Shown here: positions 33,000 to 44,575 of the stretch, in pieces | Layout: each line of letters opens with the position of its first letter | Numbering within the stretch: the stretch's first letter is position 1 | From: Arctopsyche grandis | Taxonomy: Eukaryota > Arthropoda > Insecta > Trichoptera > Hydropsychidae | DNA length: 64,000 bases | Direction of reading: 5' to 3' | Assembly: GCF_051622035.1 (NCBI RefSeq) | Contig: NC_135357.1 | Location: 34,827,691 to 34,891,690, forward strand | Translations under genes and position numbers: made by a program | Notes under the pieces: generated by a model | Databases searched by the model: none | Told to the model about the DNA's origin: nothing | The model's input: the letters and a program-made list of their open reading frames with translations, nothing else

Positions 33000-33600
33000 T
33001 GTAATGCGAGCCACTATCGACAGTTCTTACGCTTTATAAATGATTAATAGTCGGTAAGATTAAGAAATCTTACCGAAATACAACGAAAAGTGCAAACGTG
33101 CTATTTGTAAGTCTTTCAGTTTCGGCAAAATGACTATCATCTGCTGTGGATTTCTTTTCGATGTGATGTAAAATGGTTGCAAACAGCTGTTAATGATATC
33201 ACTATAAACGCCGCTCTTCGGCGCACTGACCGAAATGTCATTAGCGTCATCACGAAGGAAACTAGATATGTCGCTTTCTCTTTCGCACACGTCAAACGAG
33301 ATGCGAGTTAGAAAAAGACGAGCTAGGTGCGATTTTATTTCTCCTTCAACATGCTATCCTGGTAGCCCGGACAACGCATATTCTCAAAACCTATGCCAGA
33401 ATTTTAACCCAGTATACATCTTTCACTCGCACACATAGTGATAGAGTAAGATGCCCATTAGAGTTTTCCGCTATTCGGCAGCTAGCGTTTTGGCTTGGTT
33501 TGCCTTCACCAATACACTAGCGTTAGACCTGCAGTTATACATTTTATGGTGGTGTGGGGTGTGGGGTGGTAGTTATTTTGTTAGTTTGCTGTGAGAACTA
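33000..33600. other. Unassigned complex sequence
   Basis: Contains CGCTCTTCGGCGCACTGACC and GATGCCCATTAGAGTTTTCC. The latter resembles GATGCCCATTGGCGTTTCC (inverted) near 37920, so it is probably part of an unclassified repeat. Confidence 0.3.
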
Positions 33601-33952
33601 TACCTATGTATGTACATATGTATGTCTATTTTAAACCGAATTAGCAATTAGCACAAATTGTCAACATCAATAATTCCTCACGCTAATGTTCGATATACTA
33701 TCTATCCCAGAGGAATAGATCAATAGAAAAAGTAGCTACATGCATAAAACTAAAGCCTCATTACTCATTAGTCCTCTTTCACCAGTTTATAAACTGTTAA
33801 CATAGATACATAATTGCAGAGCGGTAAAAGATTACCCTTGGGGAGAATCAATCGATAGAACAGGAAGGTTTTAAGCCAAATTTTAGCACAATGGATCATC
33901 TTCAAGTGGGTTATTAATAAAAACCTACTTGCAGATGATACCTTAATATATG

Positions 33953-34176
33953 TGTAACGTACGCCCCTGCAGCCGAAGGAGTGGGGGGAAACTACCCCCG
34001 CCCTCGGATGCTGGGGAGTGGAAGAAAGTACCGCTACTTTCTCGGGTATAAAAGAAGAGCCCTTTCCTTCGGGTCGGAACACAGCTTTCTCTGAGAACTG
34101 TTGTTTCCTTTGGACTCCCATATCTGCTGGTCTTTCCCTTTTCAGTCAAAGCCACCCACTTCACCCCCACGTTACA
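33953..34176 (+). mobile_element. Solo LTR, 224 bp
   Basis: Bounded by TGTAACGT...ACGTTACA inside a perfect 4 bp duplication TATG (33949-33952 and 34177-34180). Contains a promoter-like GGGTATAAAAGAAGAGCC and no internal coding region nearby, so it is a recombination-derived solo LTR of a Gypsy- or BEL-like family. Decayed relatives are at 4370-4566 and 18870-19087. Confidence 0.85.
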
Positions 34177-34537
34177 TATGTATTACTTAATCTCAAGTTG
34201 AAACTTATGGATATGAAATTTCAATTCGATGCACTGAACAGTTTTGGAGAAAAGCTTTGTAACTCAAAAGTAAAAGTACCAATTATTATTACATACTATT
34301 TCTTGGTTTAGAAAACTAGCACTGGATCAACGGTATGTGAATTAACTCAAAAATACACAGCCACATATATGTAAATACCCATTTTTATAAAAAATTTAAG
34401 TTTATCGATTCTGGGTTAAAATCAGTCAAACTCTTACGATATTATCAGGTTTATGAATTAAAAACAGAACTGTAATTTTGTTATTACTGACTATATTTAC
34501 AATTAAAATATTTACAAAAATAATATATAACTTAATA

Positions 34538-35612
34538 TTAAATAACACCCCCCTCATTTTTAAGGCAAAGGGACACTCTCTTAGGCATGCTCTCGATACA
34601 AGATATTATTGTTTTTTTAACATCAGTATCACCCTGCCACACTGAAAGGATATTTTCTTTGAGGGTGGACTTATTGGTACACGGTAGCTTATTTATCTTG
34701 GATTTTAGCACATGCCAGACATTTTCCATTGGATTCAAATCGGGAGAATTGCATGGCCACGGAAGAAGAGGAATTTGATGGTCTAACATAATTTTTTTTA
34801 CTAAATTTCCTGTGTGACATGGTGCATTGTCTTGCATGAAGTGCCAAATGTCATTATTGTCTATTTTATCTTGGATCGAGGGTAAGAAAGTATCCCTTAA
34901 GATTTTTATGTATTGGTCTTTATTCATTATCCCCTCCACAACAAAAAGTGGACCTGGACCATGGATATTAATAGAGGCCCACACCCTAACAGGCGGATTT
35001 TTTGTTGTTATTTGCATGCTTTGGTCAACAAATTGTTGGGTTTCCATCGTCATTTGAATGGAGGTTTCATCTGAGAAATATACCTGAAAATATACACACA
35101 TATTAATAATTTGGTAAATTTAGACTAATTTAACAACAATTTTATTAAAATTGAATTACCACTTTCCAATCATCCAGAGTGAAGTGCTGATGCTGTCTGG
35201 CCCAATTTAAACGCGATATGCGCAATTTTTCGGACAAAATCGGCTTTTTTGCAGGTCGCCGTCCTTTCAACCCAGCCTCAGCGAGACGACGTTGGATCGT
35301 CCGTGTAGATATATCCATGCTTTCGTCCTTTAACTCCTGCTGAATAGTTTTATTAGTGATAAAACTATTCCCGCGAACAAGTTTGACGATTTTTCGATTC
35401 ATTCCGGGCCCAAATTTTTTTTTATCGCCACAATTAGCTCGCCTGTTGAGTGTGGGGTCGCAACATTGTTCTAGACGTTGTTTTATTCTTCTAACAGTCG
35501 CCCTGCTAACACCCTCCATTATCGAGATTTTCCTTTGGGAAAACTTTCCCGTTTTTAATAATGTCGTTATGCTTAAAATTTTTTCTTTAGAAATATCTGC
35601 TTTTCCACCCAT
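34538..35612 (-). CDS. Tc1-like transposase (two exons, apparently intact)
   Basis: Cut-and-paste transposase of a Tc1/mariner element, acting on its own DNA in the nucleus. Exon 1 (35612-35160, 151 codons) starts MGGKADISKEKI and carries the bipartite paired-like DNA-binding region (about residues 5-120): SQRKISIMEGVSRATVRRIK is the first helix-turn-helix and DISTRTIQRRLAEAGLKGR the second. Exon 2 (35083-34538, 181 codons) carries the catalytic domain: Asp156 in VYFSDET, Asp236 in QDNAPCH and Glu271 in SPDLNPMENVW, a DD34E spacing. The 76 bp intron (35159-35084) has GTAATT...TTTTCAG borders; without it the frames are in different registers. The ~332-residue product is normal for the family. 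No stop or frameshift interrupts it. I could not identify the terminal inverted repeats. Confidence 0.85.
35084..35159 (-). other. Intron in the Tc1-like transposase gene
   Basis: Donor GTG|GTAATTC and acceptor ATATTTTCAG|GTA join ...DDWKV to VYFSDET, restoring the conserved W-x-V-x-FSDE motif. 76 bp, AT-rich. Confidence 0.75.
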
Positions 35613-36693
35613 CTAAAAAAACGAAAAAATGTTTCACAAGCAATTTAAAATATAAAACAAAGTAAAATTTTGAGATATTAAATACCAACTTGTCTTAAAA
35701 ATATGATAAGGTTGCAGTAAAAGAAAAAATAATCACGGTGTTTTTGACGAAATAATTATTAATTTTCGCGGGGACGCACGTCAACACCGAACAAAGCTCG
35801 GGAGCAAACTGATTTATCTCATTTATTTTTTAAGACATGTTGAAGGATAATGTAGTTTTCTTTTACCCGGGAATAGAGAGCTACATTTAAGGATAAGCTT
35901 ATAAAAAAATGAGCCCAAAATGTCCAATATTGAGCTATTTATGACCATCACAAATGGGCAAACGCCATCCAATCGGGTGTTCGCAATTTCCTGTCGTGGG
36001 ACTGTGTGTGTATATGTAGTGCAGCGGCTCCCAACCGTGGTATGCGAAAAAATCAGTAATGACGGACGTGCAAGAATGTCCTAATATATCTAATAATATA
36101 TAATTTCAAAAGAGACTTTGTATATATATATATATATGTAACCTTCGTTCGTTGGTTCGTAGACGACACATTTGATTTTTTTTTTCGATTCATAGGCGCC
36201 GATTCGATTACGTAAAACAGTAGCAATTAATAATAGCAGATAACATAAAAATATCAAATATAAAATGGATGTGGCTATTTGTACATACAATATCGACGAA
36301 TTATTGCAGCAGTGCAAAGAAGCATCAAATAAGTGAGATTGAATCCAATCTTAGTTTTGAATATGGTTTTTGAACGGTTTTGTTGACTTTTAAAAAGTTT
36401 ATACCAAACGTCACTTTCACTGTCAAATGTTGCGCTTTTAGGTTATGTGCAACGGCCGACGGAAAAGTTTCTTAATCGAATTTTAATGTCTAATCTTATA
36501 ATTTATTAATCTTAAATCCCAATTCTTATAATCTTCTTATGTACTATGTACTGTATCTACGAATAGCCAATAATTCGTCGATACTGTATGTACAAATAGC
36601 CACATTCATATAAAATATAACATAAGGAATGTCTTGCGCTTACAGCCAGTTCCAAAAAATAAGAACCAACTGCAAATACAAAACATCTCTGTG

Positions 36694-36941
36694 CAGTGGT
36701 GTCACCCTAATGGTTTCCGGAAACCAGTTGTTAAAAATCAAAAGTTTCCGGAAACCCGTTATTTAATCTAAAAATTCATATAATTTTTGTCAAAAATTAT
36801 ACAAATCTTGAAAATCTTATGAAATTTCATGTAATAGTGCCTTGGATGAAAAAACATGTATGTACATATATATTTTCAAAATAATTTAATTGAATAAAAA
36901 ATTGGAAACCCCGTTGTTCCAAAATTGGGGTAACACCACTG
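36694..36941. mobile_element. hAT-type MITE with CAGTGGTGT ends
   Basis: Ends CAGTGGTGTCACCC and GGGGTAACACCACTG, with perfect 8 bp flanks TCTCTGTG (36686-36693 and 36942-36949). 248 bp, non-coding, with GGTTTCCGGAAACC palindromes near the left end. A similar start, CAGTGGTGTAGTC, occurs alone at about 10282. Confidence 0.88.
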
Positions 36942-36973
36942 TCTCTGTGAGGCCCAAATGGAAATATTATAAT

Positions 36974-37105
36974 TAGTGAGCAGACCGGAACCGTGCCGTT
37001 CATTTTTAATTGTTCGCGGTGCTTTGTTAAAGGTTCGCCGAACCTTTTTTTTTTGCCCAAAACGCCCAGATTCCTGGAAAAAGCACGCTCCCTATCCGCC
37101 ATTTA
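36974..37105. mobile_element. hAT-type fold-back MITE, TAGAG family
   Basis: Perfect flanks ATTATAAT (36966-36973 and 37106-37113). Contains the core GTTAAAGGTTCGCCGAACC and the right-arm module GATTCCTGGAAAAAGCACGC. 132 bp. Confidence 0.8.
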
Positions 37106-37355
37106 ATTATAATTGTGACTCCGCAAATAACTTTTTTTCCACAAAATCTCTTAACAAAACAGATCTATTGCGTTAACCCTGTCTACATATTCCTTACCAT
37201 GCAAATACTATATCATTACACTTGCAATTACAAATTTCATGAAATATTTTACATGCTGGTACAATTTAGCGTAATTGGACTATTCGTCATATTGGGGTGG
37301 TCACAAAGACAATTTAAGCCATGAAAATCGTGAATACACAATATTTGACACTGAA

Positions 37356-37596
37356 CATTGATGTATAATACACATAGATGAGCCCTGACGTGTGATTTTG
37401 GTCGGAGATCTTGTCTTCACTAACTGAGGGGTTTAACTACCGGATAAGTTGGGAAAAAAATGGTTTTTTTCCCTACGACGCAACGGTACCTACCTACCTA
37501 CTAAGAGAAACTGTGCATGCGCCATGTATTTTGCATGCGCCAAAAGGGAGACCAGTATAAGACGTGAGGGTGGATCTAGTGTATTATACATCAATG
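37356..37596. mobile_element. hAT-type MITE, CATTGATG family (copy 3)
   Basis: CATTGATGTATAATACAC on the left is inverted at the right end (GTGTATTATACATCAATG). Flanks ACACTGAA and GCACTGAA match at 7 of 8. 241 bp. Confidence 0.85.
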
Positions 37597-37698
37597 GCAC
37601 TGAAGTTCTTGTTAGTATGATGGACTTTTCGGCTGCCAGGTGTTTCGTTATAGAGATTTTAGTGACTTTGTGACGAGTAATTTGTGACCAGTAATCAC

Positions 37699-37800
37699 TA
37701 GTCACCGGAGCCTGAGGGGGCCGTGTATTGTTCAAAGGTTGTAAATGCATTGTTAAAGGTTTGCCGAACAATGGATAGCACTCTGACTATCCTACCTCTA
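37699..37800. mobile_element. hAT-type fold-back MITE, TAGAG family
   Basis: Flanks GTAATCAC and GTAATCAG. It is the inverted form of the 102 bp type at 17633 and 24461 (TAGTCACCGGAGCCTGAGGG ... GACTATCCTACCTCTA). Confidence 0.85.
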
Positions 37801-37879
37801 GTAATCAGTGATTACTAATCACCGAACCAATGTACTACCAAGTGATACCAAAATAGGTTGGGAGTCGCTGATGTAGTGC

Positions 37880-39375
37880 ATGAGCCGCGCCACTAGAACG
37901 CCTGGTGGTGAATATCGGAAACGCCAATGGGCATCTCACTCTCTCATTATGTGTACGAGTGAGAGGCATATACCGGGCTTCGGTTCTGACGTAGGTCTCT
38001 AGAATACGCAACGAATGAATGAATAAATGAAGTTTACAGTTTGAAATGTTTTATTCGTTTGTTGTTCTTTTTATTCGAATTGAATTTGTTTTCATGTTCA
38101 CAGATGACACCAACAATTCCTGAATCCTGAAGCGTTTTTGTTTGACTAAACTTCCAAATAGATATACGAGGACAGCATGATGTTAGGAGAGGAAACACAC
38201 TCATTACGCACTGTCTTATTAAGTTATCAGTATCCCGTTATCAAATCAATATTGACACAAGTTGACCTTGATTTCCGAACAAAAATAACTATGATTTCAG
38301 TAAAAATATTTTTATTTGTTGCAAATAAATAATCAGATGAAACAGGTTGGAATTCACAATAAATAAGGCCATACTGTCAAGACCATAAATAATAACCTAG
38401 CCGCTGACAGAAATGTGAATTTTCAACCGAACATCTAAAACAATCTGTACCTATACAAAATCCTTCTTTTTTATTTGTATTTTATTTTGAATATAAAAAT
38501 ATACATACACATACAGGATACGCTGTATTTACATTTGTTTTATTATAATTAAATCTTAGTTACTATATTATGAGGGGGGGGGAAATTATTTTTAAAATAT
38601 TTGTAAAAAAAAAATGGAATCATCTTGTCAATAGATAAATATGAATCTCAGTGATTTAAATCAAAACATAAAATATTTATTTCACATATATAAAAAAAAA
38701 TCACTCATATTTTGATGATGCGTTCGCAATGCTGTTATTTTTTTTAAATTACAATTGAGTGTGTATACAATATATGTTCATATATTAAATTAGTAAAAAA
38801 GTGATACTAAATTTTGGAATATATCTAATCTACATATAATCAAACGATTAAAAAATGGAAAAAACGATCCATGACAGAAAAGATATTTCAAATAACAAAT
38901 TTATTCCATTTTTTTGGTTCCTGATAATTAAAGGCTAACCCTTACCAACAGAAATAAGAAATGAAAATTTTTAGTTTGTGTTTATTTGTTTTAATAGTAA
39001 TCCTAATATTTTGTGGTATAAACATCTTACATATATGCTGTGTTTCTGAACTTTGAGTTTCTGACTACATAGTTTCTGATTTGACTTTGTTTCCAATAAA
39101 AACCAAAAAAAAGGTTTCAATTTGAAAATATACAATTTTATAATTGAAAAAAAAAACAAATGTTATAGATGTGATTTACAAGAAATATTGGCAAGGTCCA
39201 ACATAAAGAAAAATTTGCCTAACCTACTTCAAAACTTAAATTTATTTTTAAATTAAGACTAGAAACAGTTCCTGAGCCTTACAATTTTTAAACTAAAATT
39301 CATTTTAAGAAAAAAATCATTTTCATTTGATGGAAATTTTTAATATTTTCCATTTTCTTCACATACAAATGTACT
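37880..39375. other. AT-rich spacer
   Basis: No gene or classified repeat; poly-purine/AT tracts and microsatellites only. It separates the hAT nest from the zinc-finger gene's 3' side. Confidence 0.4.
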
Positions 39376-39379
39376 TATG

Positions 39380-39781
39380 GGGTCTACGTGACGAGACAGA
39401 ATGTTAAATTACAGAAAACACAAATATTGGAAGGCAAAGATCGAAAATCGAAAGATCTTAAGTCGAAAGATAAAAAAAGGGTGCATGGTAAACGGTACAT
39501 ACTCACTTAATTTGCGCGAGCAGGGTACAACAGGAACAAGAGGAACAGGCTTTTCCTCCCGTATTCTGCGCGCGCACATTAATACGGGAGGACAAGCCTG
39601 TTCCTCTTGTTCCTGTTGTATCCAGCTCGCGCAAATTAAGTGAGTATATACGTGAGTATGTACCGTTTACCATGCACCATTTTTTTTTGATCTTTCGACT
39701 TAAGATCTTTTGATTTTCGATCTTTGCCTTCGGATATTTGCGTTTTCTGTAATTTAACATTCTGTCTCGTCACGGAGACCG
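39380..39781. mobile_element. Near-palindromic MULE-like element with 9 bp duplication
   Basis: 402 bp bounded by perfect GTACTTATG repeats (39371-39379 and 39782-39790). The two halves are inverted copies over almost their whole length (GTCTACGTGACGAGACAGAA against its inverse at the right end, ATCTTAAGTCGAAAGAT against ATCTTTCGACTTAAGATC), folding around ~ATTCTGCGCGCGCACATTAA at the centre. Same family as 10646-11429. It sits ~80 bp beyond the stop codon of the zinc-finger gene, so it may lie in or near its 3' UTR. Confidence 0.82.
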
Positions 39782-39860
39782 GTACTTATGTACATTAAGT
39801 CTTGTCGTACTCTTCCATATCTTAAATGCCAAAAGACATAAACATTTATATTTAAGTACG

Positions 39861-42800
39861 TCACCACGAGAAGCCATCCATACCGTGCCGTCTCATCTTA
39901 TGCTTCTTCAAATATTTGGAATCTATGAAAGCTTGACTGCATATATTGCAAATGTACGGCCTTTCACCCGTATGGGTGCGGAGATGCACCACCAGATTGC
40001 CCTTCAGGGCGAAGAACTTCATACAGACCGAGCAACCAAACCGCCTCTCCTGAGTGTGCGTCAGATGATGCGTCACCAGATGCGTCTTAGTCTTAAACGA
40101 CAAAGTGCAATTATTGCACTTGTACGGCCTCTCATTCGTATGCACTCTCTCGTGCATAATCAATATGGCTTTGCTAGAGTGAACCTTCCCGCACACCTTA
40201 CACCGAAACATGGCATTCTTGTGCTTGCTCCGACGATGCGTATTCGAATGTAATATCATCGCTTTCTTATCGGAAAAGATCTCACCGCACTCGGCGCATA
40301 ATAATTCGCTATGTTCAAACCCGTGAACGAATTCTATATGAGCTTGAAGCGAAGACGACGACGAATATGTCTTACCACACTTACTACAAATGTGCATGTT
40401 ATCCGAGTCATTTTCCTCCATTAGAGGATTGCAACCATCGTCGAGATGCTTCTTCATATCTTCAGCGGACGTGAACTCTTTGAAGCAATTCTGACACCTC
40501 AATTCGTACAACCGTTCGTGGATCAGCCGATGATTTTGCATTGCGATCTTGTGATTGAAGGTTATGCTGCATATGTCGCACTCGTAGTTCTTACTTCCGA
40601 GATGGATCAGCATATGCCGCTTCCGGTTGTGCTCAGTGGCGAATGTTTTCTTGCAAATGGTACAAGTGGGACGGTTCGGACCGTGATTCGTGTTGATATG
40701 AACGGTGAGCAAGTTGCGTCTGATCACTTTATTACAGAACGGGCAGGCTATGTGCGAATCGGAGCTCTCGTGCAAAAGTCTATGTCCCGTGATCACCTGT
40801 TGAGATTCGAAACCTTTGCCGCAGATCGGACATGTTAGCTTATTATGAGTAACGACATGTTTATCATAAGTCGCAATATCCTTGAAAGACTCGCCGCATT
40901 TGCAGAGAAACGTACCGTCGTCCTGTTGAATGATAGTAACCGGAGCAGTCCTTTTAGTGAATGTGCTGATATCCATATCGCTTATGTTACAATCAACTAT
41001 TTCATATGTCTCATCACCGTTGGCTACTACAATCTCTTCTTGAGTGTACGTAACGTTATCGTCGATGGCTATTTCAGACGGCAGCACATTACTAATGATA
41101 GACGAATCGCAATTCTCCAATTCAATTATACTATTACTAACAATTTCTGCGTTGTCTTTTGACAACGGTATTATGTTAAAGTGACTATTGTGAATGTCGT
41201 CGCCGTTGCCGACATTCAAACCGGCTAAATCGACCTCTGTGAAATCGTTCTTCAATTTACTACCCTCAAAGTGAATGTCGTCAGTCAATTCTTCAGCTTC
41301 GTCTATAATGTGCGGTATAACCAATTCATTTTCGTCATAGATTATATCCGAGTTAGCTTCTAATGTGTCGAATTCCTGTTTGACGTACATGTCATTCGTA
41401 TCCGGTTTCATCATTTTGGGGTCTGGATAATCGTCGCTTTTGTTCACAACGAGAACGTACAGATCGTCGTTGTCGTCTTGACTTTCCAATTTTATACTGT
41501 TGAACAAGTCTTTTTGCGAGTCCAGGTCGAATTCAAATACTGACGGGTCCACGCCTTCTTTTTTCAGCGAGTCACATTGGGATCTGAAGAGTGTGTCGCT
41601 GCGGTGACATTGTTCTCGGAATTGAATAGCTTTATTCAGTGCAGTGAAGCAAACGGGGCAAAGGTGCATCGGGAGGCCATCATCGTCTGAAATCTATAAT
41701 ACAAACTTTGTCAATAATGAAGTTCATTTTATATCTAATACTAAGTTGACTATGTAGTTCACATTATGATAAACAAATCATGTTGTATGTACTTATTTTG
41801 TAAGATAGATATAATTAAGAATAGTTTTAAATAATAAATCGTCATCATCTTCTACAGCCATTCGCCATCCACTGCTGGATGAAAGACTCTCCAACACGCT
41901 TCCACCCGTCTCTGTTATGCGCAACTCTTATCCATCTCACTCAACATGAATATTTATCCTAATTTTGTCTACCCACCTTCCCCGCAGTTTTCCTTTTACC
42001 ATTATGCATTCTTTAGGGTACGAATCTAGCTTTTTTTTGTCCACCTTTGGTCCATTCTTCTAGCGACGTGGCCCGCTCATTGCCATTTCAATCTCTTCAC
42101 TAAAGTGAATAAATCCACAACCAGGGTTGTGGATAAATCCACAACCCTTGTCATACTTCTCACCCACGTATTCCGTTTCCTGTCTTTCCTCGTTATGCCA
42201 AGCATATAACGTTCCTTATTTATTTCAACTTATTTGGGTGCTTTGGACTTTGTGTAGCACCTTGGCGTTCAATGTCCAAGTTTCACATCCATATGTCATC
42301 ACTGGCAAAACACATTGATCGAAGATCTTTTTCTTCAGGCAAAGTGGCATTTTTGATTTAAAAACCACATTCATTCGTCCAAATGTACTTCATCCTAATT
42401 TCATACGTCTCTTTATTTCTTCTTCTTTACTACCGGACATGTCTATTATTTAACCTAAATATATTTTTTTATTTTTTATTTACTTCTACTAAATAATAAA
42501 TATTTTACTTTAAATACTCCCAAGGAGTATAGTTATGGAAACCTTACATGGAAAATATGTAATTTGACATACAGACAACTTTACAGTAGACTATATCTTC
42601 ATCACTACCTAGTATAAAACACATAAAAACTTTTCAACAACATAAAAGTAATGGCAAGTTACAATATGACAAAGTTTAAAAACTTCAATAATACATTGAA
42701 TCTTCATCAATTGTATAGCGACCTGATTTTATAATAAAAATAAAGAGTAGAAAGTTATTGGAAAAAACACTGATTTCAATACCGATATGAAAGTAGCAAC

Positions 42801-42996
42801 AAATGGAGGTTATGCAGGGTCGGGTTGGGGGGAGTGGTAGCTGTCAGTTTGACGTTTGTGATGTTATGATGGGTACCTGTAGAGACGTGAGTTCTGCGAA
42901 GCGGCGGGCGAGCAAGCAGGTGGAGGGGGTGAGGGAGGCGCGGCCAGAGCCGTGAATGCAGCCGCGACAGGCGCCCCCGGAGTCTGCGCCCTCCAT
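39861..42996 (-). CDS. ZAD domain / C2H2 zinc-finger transcription factor (two coding exons)
   Basis: Probable sequence-specific DNA-binding nuclear protein of the insect ZAD-ZnF class. Exon 1 (42996-42877, 40 codons) starts MEGADSGGACRGC and ends at CAG|GTACCC. Exon 2 (41693-39861) starts after TATTATAG with ISDDDGLPMHLCPVC. Joined in frame, they form a zinc-finger-associated domain at about residues 9-80, with Cys10/Cys13 and Cys52/Cys55 as the zinc ligands and FREQCHRSD as the following helix. ZAD mediates dimerisation. An acidic, Asp/Glu-rich linker spans about residues 85-295. About 12 C2H2 fingers fill residues 303-643. The first has C-x-C spacing (FLCKCGESF), the sixth ends in Cys instead of His (HLDDGC), and only the last few keep TGERPY/NERPY-type linkers. 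About 650 residues in total. Targets cannot be inferred. An ATG at 41669 would give a ZAD-less product, but the exon clearly extends upstream. Confidence 0.88.
41694..42876 (-). other. Intron of the ZAD zinc-finger gene
   Basis: 1183 bp, GT at 42876-42875 and AG at 41695-41694, phase 0. About half is an RTE-type LINE remnant in the same orientation as the gene. Confidence 0.8.
41825..42450 (-). pseudogene. RTE-type LINE ORF2 C-terminal remnant in an intron
   Basis: The minus strand reads VMTYGCETWTLNAKVLHKVQ followed by RYMLGITRKDRKRNTWV. Further on comes the terminal QNRDGWKRVGESFIQQW-like block, with a GATGATGACGAT tail at 41830. These are the diagnostic C-terminal blocks of RTE ORF2. Stops, frameshifts and a short duplicated block (ATCCACAACC repeats near 42110-42150) show it is dead. 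Confidence 0.75.
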
Positions 42997-43200
42997 TTCG
43001 AGAGACACTCGAGAGATAAACGAATGCAAATGAAAGTGACAGTCGAAGCTTCGAACGCGCGCCGACCAGAGACACGCGGCGCTCCGCAGTGGAGCCAACT
43101 CACAAAGACACAACGCGCCGATCGAGACGTCACCAGACTCTGTACTACCATTACTACTACCGCTAGCGCCCTCTATTTGCGCTTACGCGTCTCTTCCTGA
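42877..43200 (-). promoter_or_regulatory. CpG-rich promoter / 5' UTR of the ZAD zinc-finger gene
   Basis: GC- and CpG-rich island covering exon 1 and ~200 bp upstream of its ATG at 42996, in otherwise AT-rich sequence. No TATA box at a fitting distance. The overlapping frames on both strands are composition shadows. Confidence 0.5.
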
Positions 43201-43488
43201 AATATACAAACTTTTATAGCGACTGTTTTGAAATCAAATAATAATTCGTCAATGCTCTCACCGAACAAATTGTTTTTTTTGAAAAGGTCGACTACTTCCT
43301 CTTACGGAGTTTTATTGGCGCTCTCTAATGGGAGCTAATGAGAAATGCGTGTGCGCACCGTTGTTTCTTTTCTCTGCATTATGTACACCAGTGTTCGCCA
43401 AGTGGACTTATTTTGAGTTTTGGTGATTATTGGTCACAAAGCGCGCGCCCAAAAATTATTAAAATCTCTATATCGGAACATCTAGAAT

Positions 43489-44114
43489 CAGTGGCGTAAC
43501 TACCGCGCCCGCAGACCCCGCAATGTGGGGGGGGGGCGCCGAGACCTGGGGGGTGCCACGAAGCGCGCCTTTTTCACGTATTTTTTAATTTGTTCCGTAA
43601 TTTTTTTAAAAACTTCTCTTATTTTTCAACCTATTTGTACTATATGTGTATGTACATACATTAACATATTTTGAATTTATCCTCATTGTGTAATTGATCT
43701 ATGCCAATAGGGCTAGAAGATTACCGTCTTTTTCCATCTTTTGAACGTCAGTGCCACTTCAACCTATTAGCTGAGAATTTTCTTATTCTTGTATATATTT
43801 TTTCAATGTGTAAACAATAAAACAAAATTATATGATTAAAACCAATAAAGTTTATAAATTTTTCGCTGCCACCATTAACAGGTGGGAAGTTTTTAAGGAA
43901 AATTTACCATCAGTTACTTTAAACAGATTGTGCACTGCTTGTTGGTCGTCCAGATTAAACTATTAATGCACTTTGATATATAGGTACATATATCTATACG
44001 TAAAAAAGTATAAATATTAATTTGGAAAGTTATTTTACTAATATTAATATATGGGGAGGGGGGCACCTTAAAATATTTTGCGGGGGGGCACTAGGAATTC
44101 ACGCTACGCCACTG
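43489..44114 (+). mobile_element. hAT element with ZMYM1-like transposase fragment
   Basis: CAGTGGCGTAACTAC at the left and TACGCCACTG at the right, flanked by perfect 8 bp duplications TCTAGAAT (43481-43488 and 44115-44122). Subterminal G-runs lie at both ends. At about 43866-43966 a plus-strand frame reads ATINRWEVFKENLPSVTLNR followed by LCTACWSSRLN. This matches the RW..L.......l..LC.TRWssR block of hAT transposases, with TRW changed to ACW. Internally deleted and dead. Confidence 0.82.
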
Positions 44115-44336
44115 TCTAGAATCCAAAAAGTCCATCATACTGTGGAAATTCATGTAAGGGAGAATTGTGAAGAGGGAGAAATTATACGCGACTTTATAGC
44201 AAGTCTTTTATTCTATGTATATCAATACAGCCAATCCAGTACTCCATTCGCACCAAGCATGGTGCAATGACTGGCTCGCTAACACTACGGACCAATCACA
44301 GTCTGGCCGCACTCAATCGGTATCTAGGGTACCAAC

Positions 44337-44575
44337 CATTGATGTATAATACACTAGATGGGCCCGGACGTGTTATTTTGGTCGGAGATCTTGTCTTCAC
44401 TAACTGAGGGGTGCGGGGGGTTTAACTACCGGGGACGTTAGGTTTTTTTCCCTACGACGCAGTGGTACCTACCTACCTACTAAGAGAAACTGTGCATACA
44501 CCATGTATTTTGCATGCCCCAAAAGGGAGACAAGTATAACACGTGAGGGCGGATCTATTATATTATACATCAATG
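44337..44575. mobile_element. hAT-type MITE, CATTGATG family (copy 4)
   Basis: Perfect 8 bp flanks GTACCAAC (44329-44336 and 44576-44583). 239 bp; same orientation as copy 3. Confidence 0.9.

Larger units (their letters stand above)
36022..37870. mobile_element. hAT element (CAGCGGCTCCCAACC ends) hosting four later insertions
   Basis: Left end CAGCGGCTCCCAACC and right end GGTTGGGAGTCGCTG are inverted at 14 of 15 positions. Flanks are perfect 8 bp duplications ATGTAGTG (36014-36021 and 37871-37878). It is Charlie/hobo-like at the termini, with no transposase frame left. Inside lie four other elements: 36694-36941, 36974-37105, 37356-37596 and 37699-37800, so this is the oldest layer here. 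Confidence 0.82.

Noticed and set aside
39885..41162. Three plus-strand frames of 105-130 codons
   Set aside because: Shadows of the zinc-finger gene on the opposite strand.
42776..43200. Overlapping frames on both strands around the zinc-finger promoter
   Set aside because: Only the ATG at 42996 gives the ZAD Cys pair and a donor in the right phase; the others are GC-rich shadows.
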